Assembly: GCF_025369935.1 (NCBI RefSeq)
Contig: NZ_CP104467.1
Coordinates: 6,393,001-6,457,000 of the forward strand
Direction: 5' to 3'
DNA from: Paenibacillus andongensis
GTDB taxonomy: Bacteria; Bacillota; Bacilli; Paenibacillales; NBRC-103111
Length of the DNA stretch: 64,000 nt
Shown: positions 35,343 through 44,043 of the stretch, one piece after another
Position numbering within the stretch: position 1 is the first letter of the stretch
Layout: each line of letters starts with the position of its first letter
The notes under the pieces: generated by a model
What the model was told of the DNA's origin: nothing
Database searches by the model: none
What the model saw: the letters and a program-made list of their open reading frames with translations, nothing else
Translations under genes and position numbers: made by a program

Positions 35343-38323
35343 GCACATACCCTAACGCCAACTCCAACGTACAAGGTTACGTTGCTTTGCTTTTACATGC
35401 CCATATCCCCTACGTTCGTCATGAGGAGGAGAATATCACCCTAGAAGAGCGATGGTTCTTCGAAGCCGTTGTCGATAGCTATCTTCCTTTGATCGAAATG
35501 ATGGAGCGGCTTCTCGAGGATGAAGTGCCTTTTCAACTCACATTGTCATTGTCCCCTACGCTGCTCGCCATGCTCGAGGATTCGCGCTTAAAAAAGAGGC
35601 TTCGCAGGCATCTGGCTTCGCTGTGTGAACTGGCTCAGCGAGAGGTTATTCGTTTGTGGGGTCATGCCGACTTCGGCCCTACAGCGAAGCTCTATGCCGA
35701 TCAGTATCATCGGCTTAAAGCTTTGTACGATCGCCTAAGGGGCGATCTGATTGGTAAGTTCCGCAGCCTTAGAAGCACGGGCTGCTTAGAATTAATAACG
35801 TGCGCCGCGACACATGCGTTCTTGCCGCTAGTCAAGAACGACGCTCATCTTCGCGCACAGCTCGAAGCCGCCGTAACGGAATTTCGGCGGCATTTTGGGT
35901 CCGCTCCGGCTGGCATCTGGCTGCCGGAGTGCGGCTATACGCCTGCGTTGGAGCCCCACCTGCAGGCACTTGGCCTTCGCTATTTCGTAGTGGACGCTCA
36001 TGCGCACGCACAGGGAATGACAGGGACGCCGCTGCGCACGCCGAGCGGCGCCTGCGCCTTTGCTCGGGACCTCGAAGCCGGCGCTCAGGTATGGAGCGCT
36101 GAAGTCGGGTACCCGAGCGATGCCAACTATCGCGAATATTATCGCGATATCGGCTACGACCTCGGCCAAGACGGCGGGGCCGAGTGGGAATACTTGAAGC
36201 CCTATGTGCTGCCGGACGGCGCACGCATTCATACGGGCTTCAAGTACTACAGCGTCACCGGCGCAGCCTCAGGTGACGCCAAAGCACCCTACCACCCGGC
36301 GCGGGCCGCTCAGAAAGCTCAGCAGGATGCTGAGCATTTCGTCGCCAGCCGGGCGGCGCAGCTGCGCCGCCTCGCAGAGGAGCGCGAGGCGCTGCCTCTG
36401 GCCGCCGGCGACCGCGCAGCGCGGCCGGCGGAACCGCCGGTCATCGTATGTCCATACGATGCCGAGCTGTTCGGGCACTGGTGGTACGAAGGCCACCAGT
36501 GGCTCGAGGCTGTGCTGCGCGGGCTTGCTGCCGCGCGCAGCCTTGAAACCGTAGTCGTGGACACGACTACGTTAGGCGGCTATGCCGCCGCCCATGCGCC
36601 GACCACGGAAGCTTCGCTTCCTGTGTCGAGCTGGGGCCGAGGCGGCTACGCCGAGGTCTGGCTGCAGCCGCGCAGCCAGTGGGTACATCCGCTGCTGCAC
36701 GCGGCGGAGGATCGTATGGTGCTTGCTGCGCAAAAGCACCCGAACCCCGAGCTGCTCACGAAGATGCAGCAGCGTGCACTGAACCAAGCCGCGAGAGAGC
36801 TTATGCTCGCGCAAAGCAGCGACTGGACATTCATCCTAGATGCGGAAACAGTGACTACCTACGCGGCTAACCGCATAGAAACGCATTTATCCCATTTTCA
36901 TAAATTACTTAACGGGCTAGAAACAGCGGCTTCAGACAAAGAGCTATCCGAAATCGTGATTCCCTTAGAACGGAGATCCCCTTTTCTACCGGAGCTCCAC
37001 TACCGTCTTTTCCAAACTAGCCCTTCCATAAGTTTGAATCGCTCTTTAAATAGTACTTCTTTAAATTTCTCATCCAATCCCAAGTCCACACCTCTGCGTA
37101 TTCTTATGCTCGCATGGGAATATCCGCCGCGTGTCATCGGTGGTCTCGCCAGAGCTGTTTGCGACTTATCTAAGCATCTGGCTGCCTTCGGCCATGAAGT
37201 TCATGTCATTACGTGTCTTGCTCCCGATTGTCTTCCTTATGAGTGGTCTGATGGGGTGCATATTCATCGAGTAGAAGTTCTCCAGTCCACTGGAGCCGTT
37301 CACTTCCTAGATTGGGTATTTCAAATGAACATGGCTTTCATCGATGCCATCCAACGCTTAACTTTGCAAGGCATGCAATTCGATATTATTCATGCTCATG
37401 ATTGGCTTGTCTTTTATGCAGCCAAAGAATCCAAAAATGAGCTTCATCTCCCGCTCCTTGCAACAATCCATGCCACCGAATATGGCCGCAATCAAGGGAA
37501 GCTGGATACCCCGGTGCAGCAACGGATCCATACCATAGAAAATAAGTTAGCCGACGAAGCCGATCAGCTCGTTGTCTGCAGCCTTTATATGCAGCAAGAG
37601 GTCATTCGCCTATTTCATGTACCTATCTACAAAACGGCACATATACCTAATGGTGTTATTCCTTTTCGCGCAACTGCTGTTTCCCTTGCGAATGTTAATC
37701 CGCTTCTTTCTAATGCTCTTTGTAGTCATGAACAGAATCGAATTATTGCTTTCCTCGGGAGGCTTGTTTATGAAAAGGGCGTGCATATCCTCATAGCCGC
37801 CATGCGGCTTGTGCTCAAACGTTACCCCGAAGCTAAGCTGATTATCGCAGGTACAGGACCTGAGCTTGAAGGATTAGAGCGATTGGCCGCGCCGCTTGGT
37901 GACCGGGTCAACTTTACAGGATTCCTAGATGAGACCGACAAAAATCAGCTTTTGCTTTCCGCGGAGCTTTGTGTAATTCCAAGCCTTTATGAGCCTTTCG
38001 GTCTTGTCGCCTTGGAAGCAATGGCAAGCGGCACGCCACTTATCGTATCGGATACGGGTGGTCTTGCTGAGATTGTGGATCATGGCATTAACGGCTGCAA
38101 AGTGCCCCCCGGAGATGCTAATGCACTCGCTTTTCAGATTGCCCATTTATTTGAAAAGCCCGACTACGCAAGCGAACTCGCTGCGGCCGCTTTGAACAAA
38201 GTCAGTGAGACCTTTCACTGGGACCCTATTAGCAAGTTGACAACAGAAACTTACGAAAAATTGATTCACCTTCACCCGCAGAGGTCAGGTATATTCCCCA
38301 ACCATAAGGAAATAATGAAATAA
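35339..38323 (+). CDS. Fused GH57 branching-enzyme-like and GT4 glycosyltransferase, second copy
   Basis: 994 aa, TTG start with TGGAGG ten bases ahead. Domain order is as in the first copy: GH57 (LLHAHIPYVRH, nucleophile E197 in GIWLPECGYTPA, acid D374 in CPYDAELFGHWW), branching-enzyme helical domain (LNQAARELMLAQSSDW, about 480-500), then GT4 from about 586 (LAWEYPPRVIGGLARAV, FLGRLVYEKG, EPFGLVALE with E885/E893). It has an extra Ala/Arg-rich insertion before the D374 motif (about 335-365). The stretch 35780-36830 is conspicuously GC-rich compared with the rest of the gene and the first copy. Both catalytic halves look intact, so it should be active. Confidence 0.88.
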   Translation: MSTYPNANSNVQGYVALLLHAHIPYVRHEEENITLEERWFFEAVVDSYLPLIEMMERLLEDEVPFQLTLSLSPTLLAMLEDSRLKKRLRRHLASLCELAQREVIRLWGHADFGPTAKLYADQYHRLKALYDRLRGDLIGKFRSLRSTGCLELITCAATHAFLPLVKNDAHLRAQLEAAVTEFRRHFGSAPAGIWLPECGYTPALEPHLQALGLRYFVVDAHAHAQGMTGTPLRTPSGACAFARDLEAGAQVWSAEVGYPSDANYREYYRDIGYDLGQDGGAEWEYLKPYVLPDGARIHTGFKYYSVTGAASGDAKAPYHPARAAQKAQQDAEHFVASRAAQLRRLAEEREALPLAAGDRAARPAEPPVIVCPYDAELFGHWWYEGHQWLEAVLRGLAAARSLETVVVDTTTLGGYAAAHAPTTEASLPVSSWGRGGYAEVWLQPRSQWVHPLLHAAEDRMVLAAQKHPNPELLTKMQQRALNQAARELMLAQSSDWTFILDAETVTTYAANRIETHLSHFHKLLNGLETAASDKELSEIVIPLERRSPFLPELHYRLFQTSPSISLNRSLNSTSLNFSSNPKSTPLRILMLAWEYPPRVIGGLARAVCDLSKHLAAFGHEVHVITCLAPDCLPYEWSDGVHIHRVEVLQSTGAVHFLDWVFQMNMAFIDAIQRLTLQGMQFDIIHAHDWLVFYAAKESKNELHLPLLATIHATEYGRNQGKLDTPVQQRIHTIENKLADEADQLVVCSLYMQQEVIRLFHVPIYKTAHIPNGVIPFRATAVSLANVNPLLSNALCSHEQNRIIAFLGRLVYEKGVHILIAAMRLVLKRYPEAKLIIAGTGPELEGLERLAAPLGDRVNFTGFLDETDKNQLLLSAELCVIPSLYEPFGLVALEAMASGTPLIVSDTGGLAEIVDHGINGCKVPPGDANALAFQIAHLFEKPDYASELAAAALNKVSETFHWDPISKLTTETYEKLIHLHPQRSGIFPNHKEIMK

Positions 38324-38545
38324 TATGGATAACTATGCCAGTTTGTAAGCGTGACCAGTGGGAATTTTCAGAATTTTTTCAAACAATCATTGATTCCTTG
38401 GTAATAATTAGGTAACCTATTGGCAAGCCCTGTGCTAACTATGTCCTAGTCACTAGCGAATCGAGGACGCGATATCCCATGCTGGATACCTCAAGGACGG
38501 GTTCTGAATCGCGCGATCAAACAAACGAGTGGGGAAGTGATTTTA
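38324..38545 (+). promoter_or_regulatory. Long leader ahead of the GH15 gene
   Basis: 222 bases without a gene. It holds the palindrome CTAGTCACTAG (38446-38456), GTCCT/AGGAC arms nearby, and a TATCC/GGATA hairpin further on; GAATCG occurs twice. TTGTAAGCGTGACCA (38343-38357) resembles a CcpA cre site with one mismatch. It does not match a riboswitch class I know. Possible structured or operator-containing leader. Confidence 0.35.
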
Positions 38546-40507
38546 TTGCCTAGACATCTGGTCATCGGAAACGGAAAATTTCTTATTAACCTCGATCAGC
38601 ATTCCTACATGCGAGATCTGTATTATCCTTTCGTAGGCCAGCTTAACCATATTGGCGGTTATCAATGCAGAGTTGGTATATGGGTAGATGGTTCCTTCGC
38701 TTGGCTGAATGCCCCTGAATGGCAATTTAAACTTGCCTACGTGGAGGATTCGCTCGTCACCGAAGTGACAGCTACACATCCCGGTCTTGGTGTCACTCTG
38801 CTCATGAATGACGGGGTTCATCAGCGCGAGGATATCTACCTCAAACGTATCCGAATTACGAATCACAAAAGTACCGTTAGCGAAGTACGGATGTTCTTCA
38901 ATCAAGACTTGCTCATTAATGAGACAGAAGTTGGGGATACAGCCGCTTACTATCCAGCGAATAATACGGTATTCCATTATAAGAAAGACAGATATTTTAT
39001 GTTTAACGGCAGTACAGGAACCGAAGGCATTTATCAATACTCTACAGGTGTCAAAAGGTTCTATAATGCCGAAGGAACTTGGCGCGACGCGGAAGATGGA
39101 CATTTGATGGGCAATGCCATTGCTCAAGGCTCCGTCGATAGTACCATTTCTTTCCGACTCTTCGTACCACCGAACGCCCACCAAACGCTCTATTATTGGA
39201 TGGGTGCAGGCAAAACGCTGGAGGAAGTCAAGAAGCTCGATGCCTATGTCAAAGACAGCCACCCTGGTAAACTCCTTGACCGCGTAACTGTGTACTGGCA
39301 AAGATGGGCAAACAAAATTGAACGCGATTACGGCGATCTGCCGCTCGAAGTCCAACGGCTTTTCAAACAAAGTCTACTGCTTGTCAGGACTCAAACGGAT
39401 GTAAACGGTGCGATCATCGCTGCGAACGATTCCGATATCATGCAAAGCAACCGAGATCATTACAGTTATATGTGGCCACGTGACGGTGCTTTAATTGCTT
39501 ATTCCATGTCCATGGCTGGCTACCAAGGTATGATTATTCCTTTCTTTAACTTCTGTGCGAACGTGCTGTCACCCGAAGGTTACTTGCATCATAAATACAA
39601 TCCGGACGGCACCGTAGGCTCCAGTTGGCATCCATACATTCATTCCGGACGGGTACAACTTCCTATTCAAGAAGATGAGACTGCCCTTGTGTTATATGCC
39701 CTTTGGCAGGATTTCCAGAAAAATGGAAGCCTTGAATTCGCCCAATCCCTCTATCGCAATCTCATTCGCAGAGCAGCCAGATTCATGTCCACTTACATTG
39801 ATCAGGAATTGAACTTGCCGAAGCCAAGTTATGATCTGTGGGAAGAGCGTTACGGGATATTCACGTTTACAGCTTCAGCGGTTTATGGCGGACTTATTGC
39901 CGCTTCCAATTTCAGCAACCTGTTCGGGGACGAAGAACGAAGCAATCGTTACAAGCATACAGCGGAGAAAATCAAATCCGGTATCCTCAAGCATCTATGG
40001 GACGAAGGAGAACAACGATTCGTTCGCGGCTTGTATATGGAAGATGGCGAATGGGTGAAGGATATGACACTCGAAAGCTCCGTTTACGGCATCTTTGAAT
40101 TCGGCGTTCTGCCTGCTGACGATGAGCGTGTGGTGAGCACGATGAAAGCCAACAAAGCTGGACTCATGATCAAAACCGAAGTCGGAGGTTCCGCTCGTTA
40201 TCATCACGACTATTACTTCCAACGCTCCACGGATATTGAGAACGTACCAGGTAACCCATGGATCATCTGTACATTGTGGATTGCCGAATGGGAAATCGAG
40301 TACGCCAAGTCACTGGCGGATCTCGAAGCACCGCGCCGAACGCTTGAATGGGTCGTCAAACATGCAATGGAAAGCGGCGTTCTATCGGAACAATTAGACC
40401 CTTTCTCAGGTGAACCGGTATCTGTTGCTCCGCTCACTTGGTCCCACGCCACTTATGTGCTGACCGTCGTGAAGTACTTGAACAAATATAAACAGCTTAC
40501 CAAGTAA
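38546..40507 (+). CDS. GH15 glucoamylase-like glucan hydrolase
   Basis: 653 aa from a TTG at 38546, chosen because GGGGAAGTGA is at good spacing; a GTG at 38537 would sit on the ribosome site. The N-terminal beta-sandwich (about 1-250) leads to an (alpha/alpha)6 barrel with YMWPRDGALIAYSM, the acid Glu in SYDLWEERYG (about residue 433) and the base Glu in LSEQLDPFSG followed by PLTWSHATYVL. No signal peptide, so it acts inside the cell. GH15 enzymes release glucose from alpha-glucan or trehalose ends. Last gene of the glucan block, probably for trimming or mobilising the polymer. Confidence 0.9.
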   Translation: MPRHLVIGNGKFLINLDQHSYMRDLYYPFVGQLNHIGGYQCRVGIWVDGSFAWLNAPEWQFKLAYVEDSLVTEVTATHPGLGVTLLMNDGVHQREDIYLKRIRITNHKSTVSEVRMFFNQDLLINETEVGDTAAYYPANNTVFHYKKDRYFMFNGSTGTEGIYQYSTGVKRFYNAEGTWRDAEDGHLMGNAIAQGSVDSTISFRLFVPPNAHQTLYYWMGAGKTLEEVKKLDAYVKDSHPGKLLDRVTVYWQRWANKIERDYGDLPLEVQRLFKQSLLLVRTQTDVNGAIIAANDSDIMQSNRDHYSYMWPRDGALIAYSMSMAGYQGMIIPFFNFCANVLSPEGYLHHKYNPDGTVGSSWHPYIHSGRVQLPIQEDETALVLYALWQDFQKNGSLEFAQSLYRNLIRRAARFMSTYIDQELNLPKPSYDLWEERYGIFTFTASAVYGGLIAASNFSNLFGDEERSNRYKHTAEKIKSGILKHLWDEGEQRFVRGLYMEDGEWVKDMTLESSVYGIFEFGVLPADDERVVSTMKANKAGLMIKTEVGGSARYHHDYYFQRSTDIENVPGNPWIICTLWIAEWEIEYAKSLADLEAPRRTLEWVVKHAMESGVLSEQLDPFSGEPVSVAPLTWSHATYVLTVVKYLNKYKQLTK

Positions 40508-40525
40508 GGTGTTGTATCGTATTTC

Positions 40526-40571
40526 AACCTCCCATGGAATTGAACACATGTTCATTCCGGGAGGTTTTTTT
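40526..40571 (+). terminator. Terminator after the GH15 gene
   Basis: AACCTCCC (40526-40533) pairs with GGGAGGTT, with GGAAT/ATTCC and an inner GAACA/TGTTC hairpin, then seven T's (40565-40571). Confidence 0.88.
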
Positions 40572-40639
40572 CATTTCATTTTGAGAGCAAAAAGAGCACA
40601 ATCTCCTCTCGATCTCAGTTCTCGTTTTCAGTTCTCATG

Positions 40640-40691
40640 TTGACATCTCTTTTTCCAATATGTTACACTTTCGTTGTACTGACCAGTCAGT
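40640..40691 (+). promoter_or_regulatory. Promoter and operator of the TetR gene
   Basis: A -35 TTGACA (40640-40645) and -10 TACACT (40664-40669), 18 bases apart, are followed by the dyad ACTGACCAGTCAGT (40678-40691). The same ACTGAC/GTCAGT arms reappear ahead of the P450 gene, so the TetR protein very likely represses both itself and the P450. Confidence 0.78.
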
Positions 40692-40721
40692 TTTAAGTTG
40701 AGCATCGAAAGGCGGATCTCC

Positions 40722-41300
40722 TTGAGTAAAGAGAAAATTATCCAAACAGCAGTTGAAGTATTTTCAGAAAACGGTTACCATCGGGCGAGTATGGATGAAA
40801 TTGCCTTGAGAGCAAATGTCGCCAAAGGTACGCTGTACTATCACTTTCCCGGAAAAGCCCAATTGTTTAAGACGCTTGTTAAGGATGGTCTTCAAGAAAT
40901 TATTAATAACGTTCAAGCAGATCTTAAAGCCAATCTTACTTTGGAAGAACAAATCAAAAGGATCATCAGGCACAATCTCGATCTGTTTTTGGAATCAAGC
41001 CATTTAGCGCATATCGTTTTCAATGAACTATCTAACAGCATTGATCAGGAAGTGCTGGAAGAACTGAAGAAACTAAGGATTGACTACATTCATTTTCTTG
41101 CCAGCGTCTTAGAGGAAGGAAAGCAAGAAGGCGTGCTTCGCAATGTTAACTGCAATTTGGCCGCGGCGGGGATCGTTGGCATGCTAGACAGTGCATGTAA
41201 CTATTTTTTGAACAACAGCAATGAAGGGTCTCGTGATCAGATTGAACAATTCTTTTATACGATCATTACGTCAGGTTTGTTTATGACAAGCGGTGAGTAA
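40722..41300 (+). CDS. TetR-family repressor
   Basis: 192 aa from a TTG at 40722 (AAAGGCGG seven bases ahead); the frame is open to 40698. Residues 1-50 form the TetR helix-turn-helix (IIQTAVEVFSENGYHRASMD then EIALRANVAKGTLYYHFPGK), followed by an all-helical ligand and dimer domain (IKRIIRHNLDLFLESSHLAH). It is flanked by two copies of the operator palindrome, one in its own promoter and one between its stop and the P450 start. A lipophilic substrate or product of the P450 is the likely inducer. Confidence 0.9.
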   Translation: MSKEKIIQTAVEVFSENGYHRASMDEIALRANVAKGTLYYHFPGKAQLFKTLVKDGLQEIINNVQADLKANLTLEEQIKRIIRHNLDLFLESSHLAHIVFNELSNSIDQEVLEELKKLRIDYIHFLASVLEEGKQEGVLRNVNCNLAAAGIVGMLDSACNYFLNNSNEGSRDQIEQFFYTIITSGLFMTSGE

Positions 41301-41323
41301 CCGCCTCTTTTTTTGAAGTCACC

Positions 41324-41341
41324 GAACTGACTAGTCAGTTC
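41324..41341. promoter_or_regulatory. Perfect 18-bp palindrome, TetR operator ahead of the P450
   Basis: GAACTGACTAGTCAGTTC is its own reverse complement and shares ACTGACYAGTCAGT with the TetR gene's own operator. It lies 23 bases ahead of the P450 start. Confidence 0.82.
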
Positions 41342-41363
41342 AAATCAATGAAGATGGGAAGCG

Positions 41364-42509
41364 ATGGTGAACCATATGGATTGGAGAACGGTTAATGAAT
41401 TGATCCCTTTGTCTTATTTTAAAGAAATGCGCGCCTCCTCCCCCGTATCGTATAAAAAGGAGTACGACTCCTGGGATGTTTTCAAATACGAAGACGTCAA
41501 AGCGATCTTTTCCGATCATGAGCACTATTCTTCACAAGGTGTAGAAACGATGAAAGATCCGATTGAGGCGAGTGTTTTAAGACAGGATCCGCCTAAACAT
41601 CGGCAACTGCGGATGCTCGTTTCTCAAGCTTTTGTTCCTCGGGTCATCGAAGGACTGACGCCAAAGATTGAGGCGATAGCGAGTGCGTTGTGTGACCAGA
41701 TGGAAGCAAGCGGTAAGATGGATGGGCTTCATGATTTTGCAAGTCCGCTACCGATTATCGTCATTGCCGAAATGCTCGGTATTCCTCAGGAAGATCGAGA
41801 GCGTTTCAAAGAATGGTCGGATGCGCTGGTCGGTAACAACTCCGAGCGTTATTATCAATGTCAACAAGAGATGAGTGTCTATTTTACTGCTATTGCAGAT
41901 CGGAGACGGCTTGAACCGCAGGATGACCTGATTAGCCGTCTCGTCCTCGCGAAGGGAGATGGCGAACAATTAAGTGATCTGGAAGTGATCGGGTTCTGCA
42001 TCCTTCTGCTTGTAGCGGGAAATGAAACCACAACCAACCTGATTTCCTCGGCACTGCTCCTCATCGATAGCCATGCAGAAGTAAAAGAGCAGCTTTTGGC
42101 GGATCGCTCCTTGGTTCCACAGGCTCTTGAGGAAGTTCTTCGTTATTGTTCACCTGTCCAAACGATGATTCGAACGGTAAAAAAGACCACCGTTCTACGC
42201 GGGCAAACACTAACTCCCGGACAAATGGTCAACATCTGGATTGGCTCGGCCAACCATGACGAAGACATATTCGAGCGCCCTGATATCTTCAACATCCACC
42301 GGAATCCTAATCCCCATCTAGCTTTTGGTCACGGCATTCACTTCTGCTTAGGAGCGCAATTAGCTCGTTTGGAAAGTAAAATTGCTATTCAAACGCTGCT
42401 TAATCGATTCCCTGAGTTCCACCTTGATCGCTCCCATGTGTTGGAGAGAATCGATAGTTGGATGATGTTTGGTATCAAACAAATGCCTATTATTTTGCGG
42501 AGATCATAG
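41364..42509 (+). CDS. Cytochrome P450
   Basis: 381 aa, soluble bacterial length. I-helix oxygen-binding motif LLVAGNETTTN, K-helix ExxR in EEVLRYCSP then QTMIR, and the heme loop FGHGIHFCLGAQLA with axial Cys at about residue 328. It resembles the CYP107/CYP109-like group of Bacillus (such as YjiB), which hydroxylates fatty acids, steroids or polyketides. No ferredoxin or reductase gene is adjacent, so it must borrow redox partners. Controlled by the preceding TetR through the palindrome just upstream. The start is ATG at 41364, with a GTG at 41367 as alternative. Confidence 0.94.
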   Translation: MVNHMDWRTVNELIPLSYFKEMRASSPVSYKKEYDSWDVFKYEDVKAIFSDHEHYSSQGVETMKDPIEASVLRQDPPKHRQLRMLVSQAFVPRVIEGLTPKIEAIASALCDQMEASGKMDGLHDFASPLPIIVIAEMLGIPQEDRERFKEWSDALVGNNSERYYQCQQEMSVYFTAIADRRRLEPQDDLISRLVLAKGDGEQLSDLEVIGFCILLLVAGNETTTNLISSALLLIDSHAEVKEQLLADRSLVPQALEEVLRYCSPVQTMIRTVKKTTVLRGQTLTPGQMVNIWIGSANHDEDIFERPDIFNIHRNPNPHLAFGHGIHFCLGAQLARLESKIAIQTLLNRFPEFHLDRSHVLERIDSWMMFGIKQMPIILRRS

Positions 42510-42645
42510 ATTAGAGGATATGCCCTGCCTTGCCAGAATGCTTTTTCCATTTCACAAACTCAAGGGTTGTGCCAATCATGTCTAGGCCAATGCAGTGACA
42601 AGCAATTATCTTAAAGCGTATTCTGTGACATGGGAGGTTATCGCA

Positions 42646-43401
42646 ATGAAATACAGGAGCCTATCAATTAAAAGCAAATGGATTAAAACTACATGGTTAG
42701 TTAAGCATAGAAAGCTAAAAAAATTCATCCCACGAACCATGCTATTCAACAGAAAAAATCTTAATTTGATGCTGTCGGCTTTTTCTACCCTATATTTCAA
42801 ACCTACCGACGGTACAGGCGGAACAGACATTATTCGGATCAAAAGAAAAGATAGCGGGTATCAAATTCAACTTAAATCCGTTAAATCGTACTACTCAAGC
42901 AAGGAAGGTTTATACATCAAGCTTCGCCAATTTTCAAAAAGAAGATCATTTTTGCTTCAGCAGGGTATAGTCTTGGCCACGACGAAGGGGAGACCATTTG
43001 ACGTACGTGTTATGGTTCAGAAGACGAGAAAAGGAAAATGGGTAAGCAGCGCTACATTCACAAAAATAGGCAGGCCGGGTAAGGTCGCTACGAACTATCA
43101 TCAAGGCGGAAAACTTGGTTATTTCTTTCAAACAATGGCCGGCGCAGGATATAAAAGCGCATTTATCCGAAGAAAGGAAGCAAAACTAGAACGGTTGGGA
43201 TGTACTGTAGGAAATCATTTCGATAGTTATAAAAACGGCTTTAGAGAATTAGGCTTGGATGTTGCTTTAGATGTTAAAGGAAAACCTTGGATCCTTGAGG
43301 TTAACACTAGACCCCAGTTTTACCCTTTAAAGCACATGAAGGATAAAAGCATGTATCGTCGTATTTTGTCTTTTTCCAAGCAGTATGGAAGGTCTAACTA
43401 A
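42646..43401 (+). CDS. YheC/YheD-like ATP-grasp protein
   Basis: 251 aa from the ATG at 42646 (GGGAGG ahead); the frame is open to 42595. Near the start KKFIPRTMLFN; STLYFKPTDGTGGTDIIRIK is the nucleotide-binding segment with the family's Lys-Pro; RPFDVRVMVQKTRKGKW and WILEVNTRPQFYPL are the metal-binding end of the ATP-grasp fold. Related proteins are spore-coat-associated in Bacillus, with no reaction assigned. Shorter than YheC/D (about 360-450 aa), lacking their N-terminal domain. Not obviously connected to the P450 upstream. Confidence 0.8.
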   Translation: MKYRSLSIKSKWIKTTWLVKHRKLKKFIPRTMLFNRKNLNLMLSAFSTLYFKPTDGTGGTDIIRIKRKDSGYQIQLKSVKSYYSSKEGLYIKLRQFSKRRSFLLQQGIVLATTKGRPFDVRVMVQKTRKGKWVSSATFTKIGRPGKVATNYHQGGKLGYFFQTMAGAGYKSAFIRRKEAKLERLGCTVGNHFDSYKNGFRELGLDVALDVKGKPWILEVNTRPQFYPLKHMKDKSMYRRILSFSKQYGRSN

Positions 43402-43494
43402 ATGCTGTGCAGCAGGCCACCGAGTTTATCTCCGGCAGCCTGCTTGATCTTTGTTATGTAACTATCGTTTCTGTATACGCAGTTCGGCCGAAAA

Positions 43495-43965
43495 CTAGTC
43501 CCATACCTTTGGACGTTCTATGCCAGCTGTTCTCATATAATCCAGTAGTTGACCGGTGTGAACAGATTCGTGATAAGCAATCCTCATCAACATATCTCCT
43601 AAAGTACGAATATACCCCGCATCGCTTCGATTAATCTTTACATTTGATAGATCTTCTTCAGAAAACGACTTCACCGTATTAATAAATTGTGTTCTATATG
43701 TTTGAGCAAAGGCTAGCTCATCTTTAACTGTTGTAAATATACGCTTTTCAAATGGCGAATCGTAAGAAGTTAAGCTTCCTTTGTTAAGCAATGCAAGATG
43801 ATAATAATGCTCACTGTCCAAAACATGACGGATCATATCTTTCATACTTAAAGCATTGAGGTCAGGTTTCCAGTCTAGACTTATCTCAGGAATGCTTTCC
43901 CACACTTTTATACTTCTACGGCGAACTTCTTCGAAATTCAATACTATTATTTCAATAGCATTCAT
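43495..43965 (-). CDS. DinB/DfsB-family protein
   Basis: 156 aa. The start at 43965 is preferred, with AGGAAGG six bases ahead, over the ATG at 43971. A four-helix-bundle DinB protein with His in DMIRHVLDSEHYY and a pair in AYHESVHTGQLLDYM that would form the metal triad. Members include damage-induced proteins and metal-dependent thiol transferases (bacillithiol or mycothiol type). Single gene; function not assigned. Confidence 0.85.
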   Translation of the reverse strand: MNAIEIIVLNFEEVRRRSIKVWESIPEISLDWKPDLNALSMKDMIRHVLDSEHYYHLALLNKGSLTSYDSPFEKRIFTTVKDELAFAQTYRTQFINTVKSFSEEDLSNVKINRSDAGYIRTLGDMLMRIAYHESVHTGQLLDYMRTAGIERPKVWD

Positions 43966-44043
43966 GAGCATCCTTCCTTTCTGCTTCCAGTAGCTTAATC
44001 ATTATATCAGAACACACGTTCTAAATGCACTCTCTTTTTTGAT

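Noticed and set aside
35800..36834. Several frames in both strands opposite the second GH57-GT4 gene
   Set aside because: They are shadows of the GC-rich segment; the sense frame has conserved GH57 motifs throughout.
38324..38545. Known riboswitch class ahead of the GH15 gene
   Set aside because: I could not match c-di-AMP, c-di-GMP, guanidine or other conserved cores by eye.
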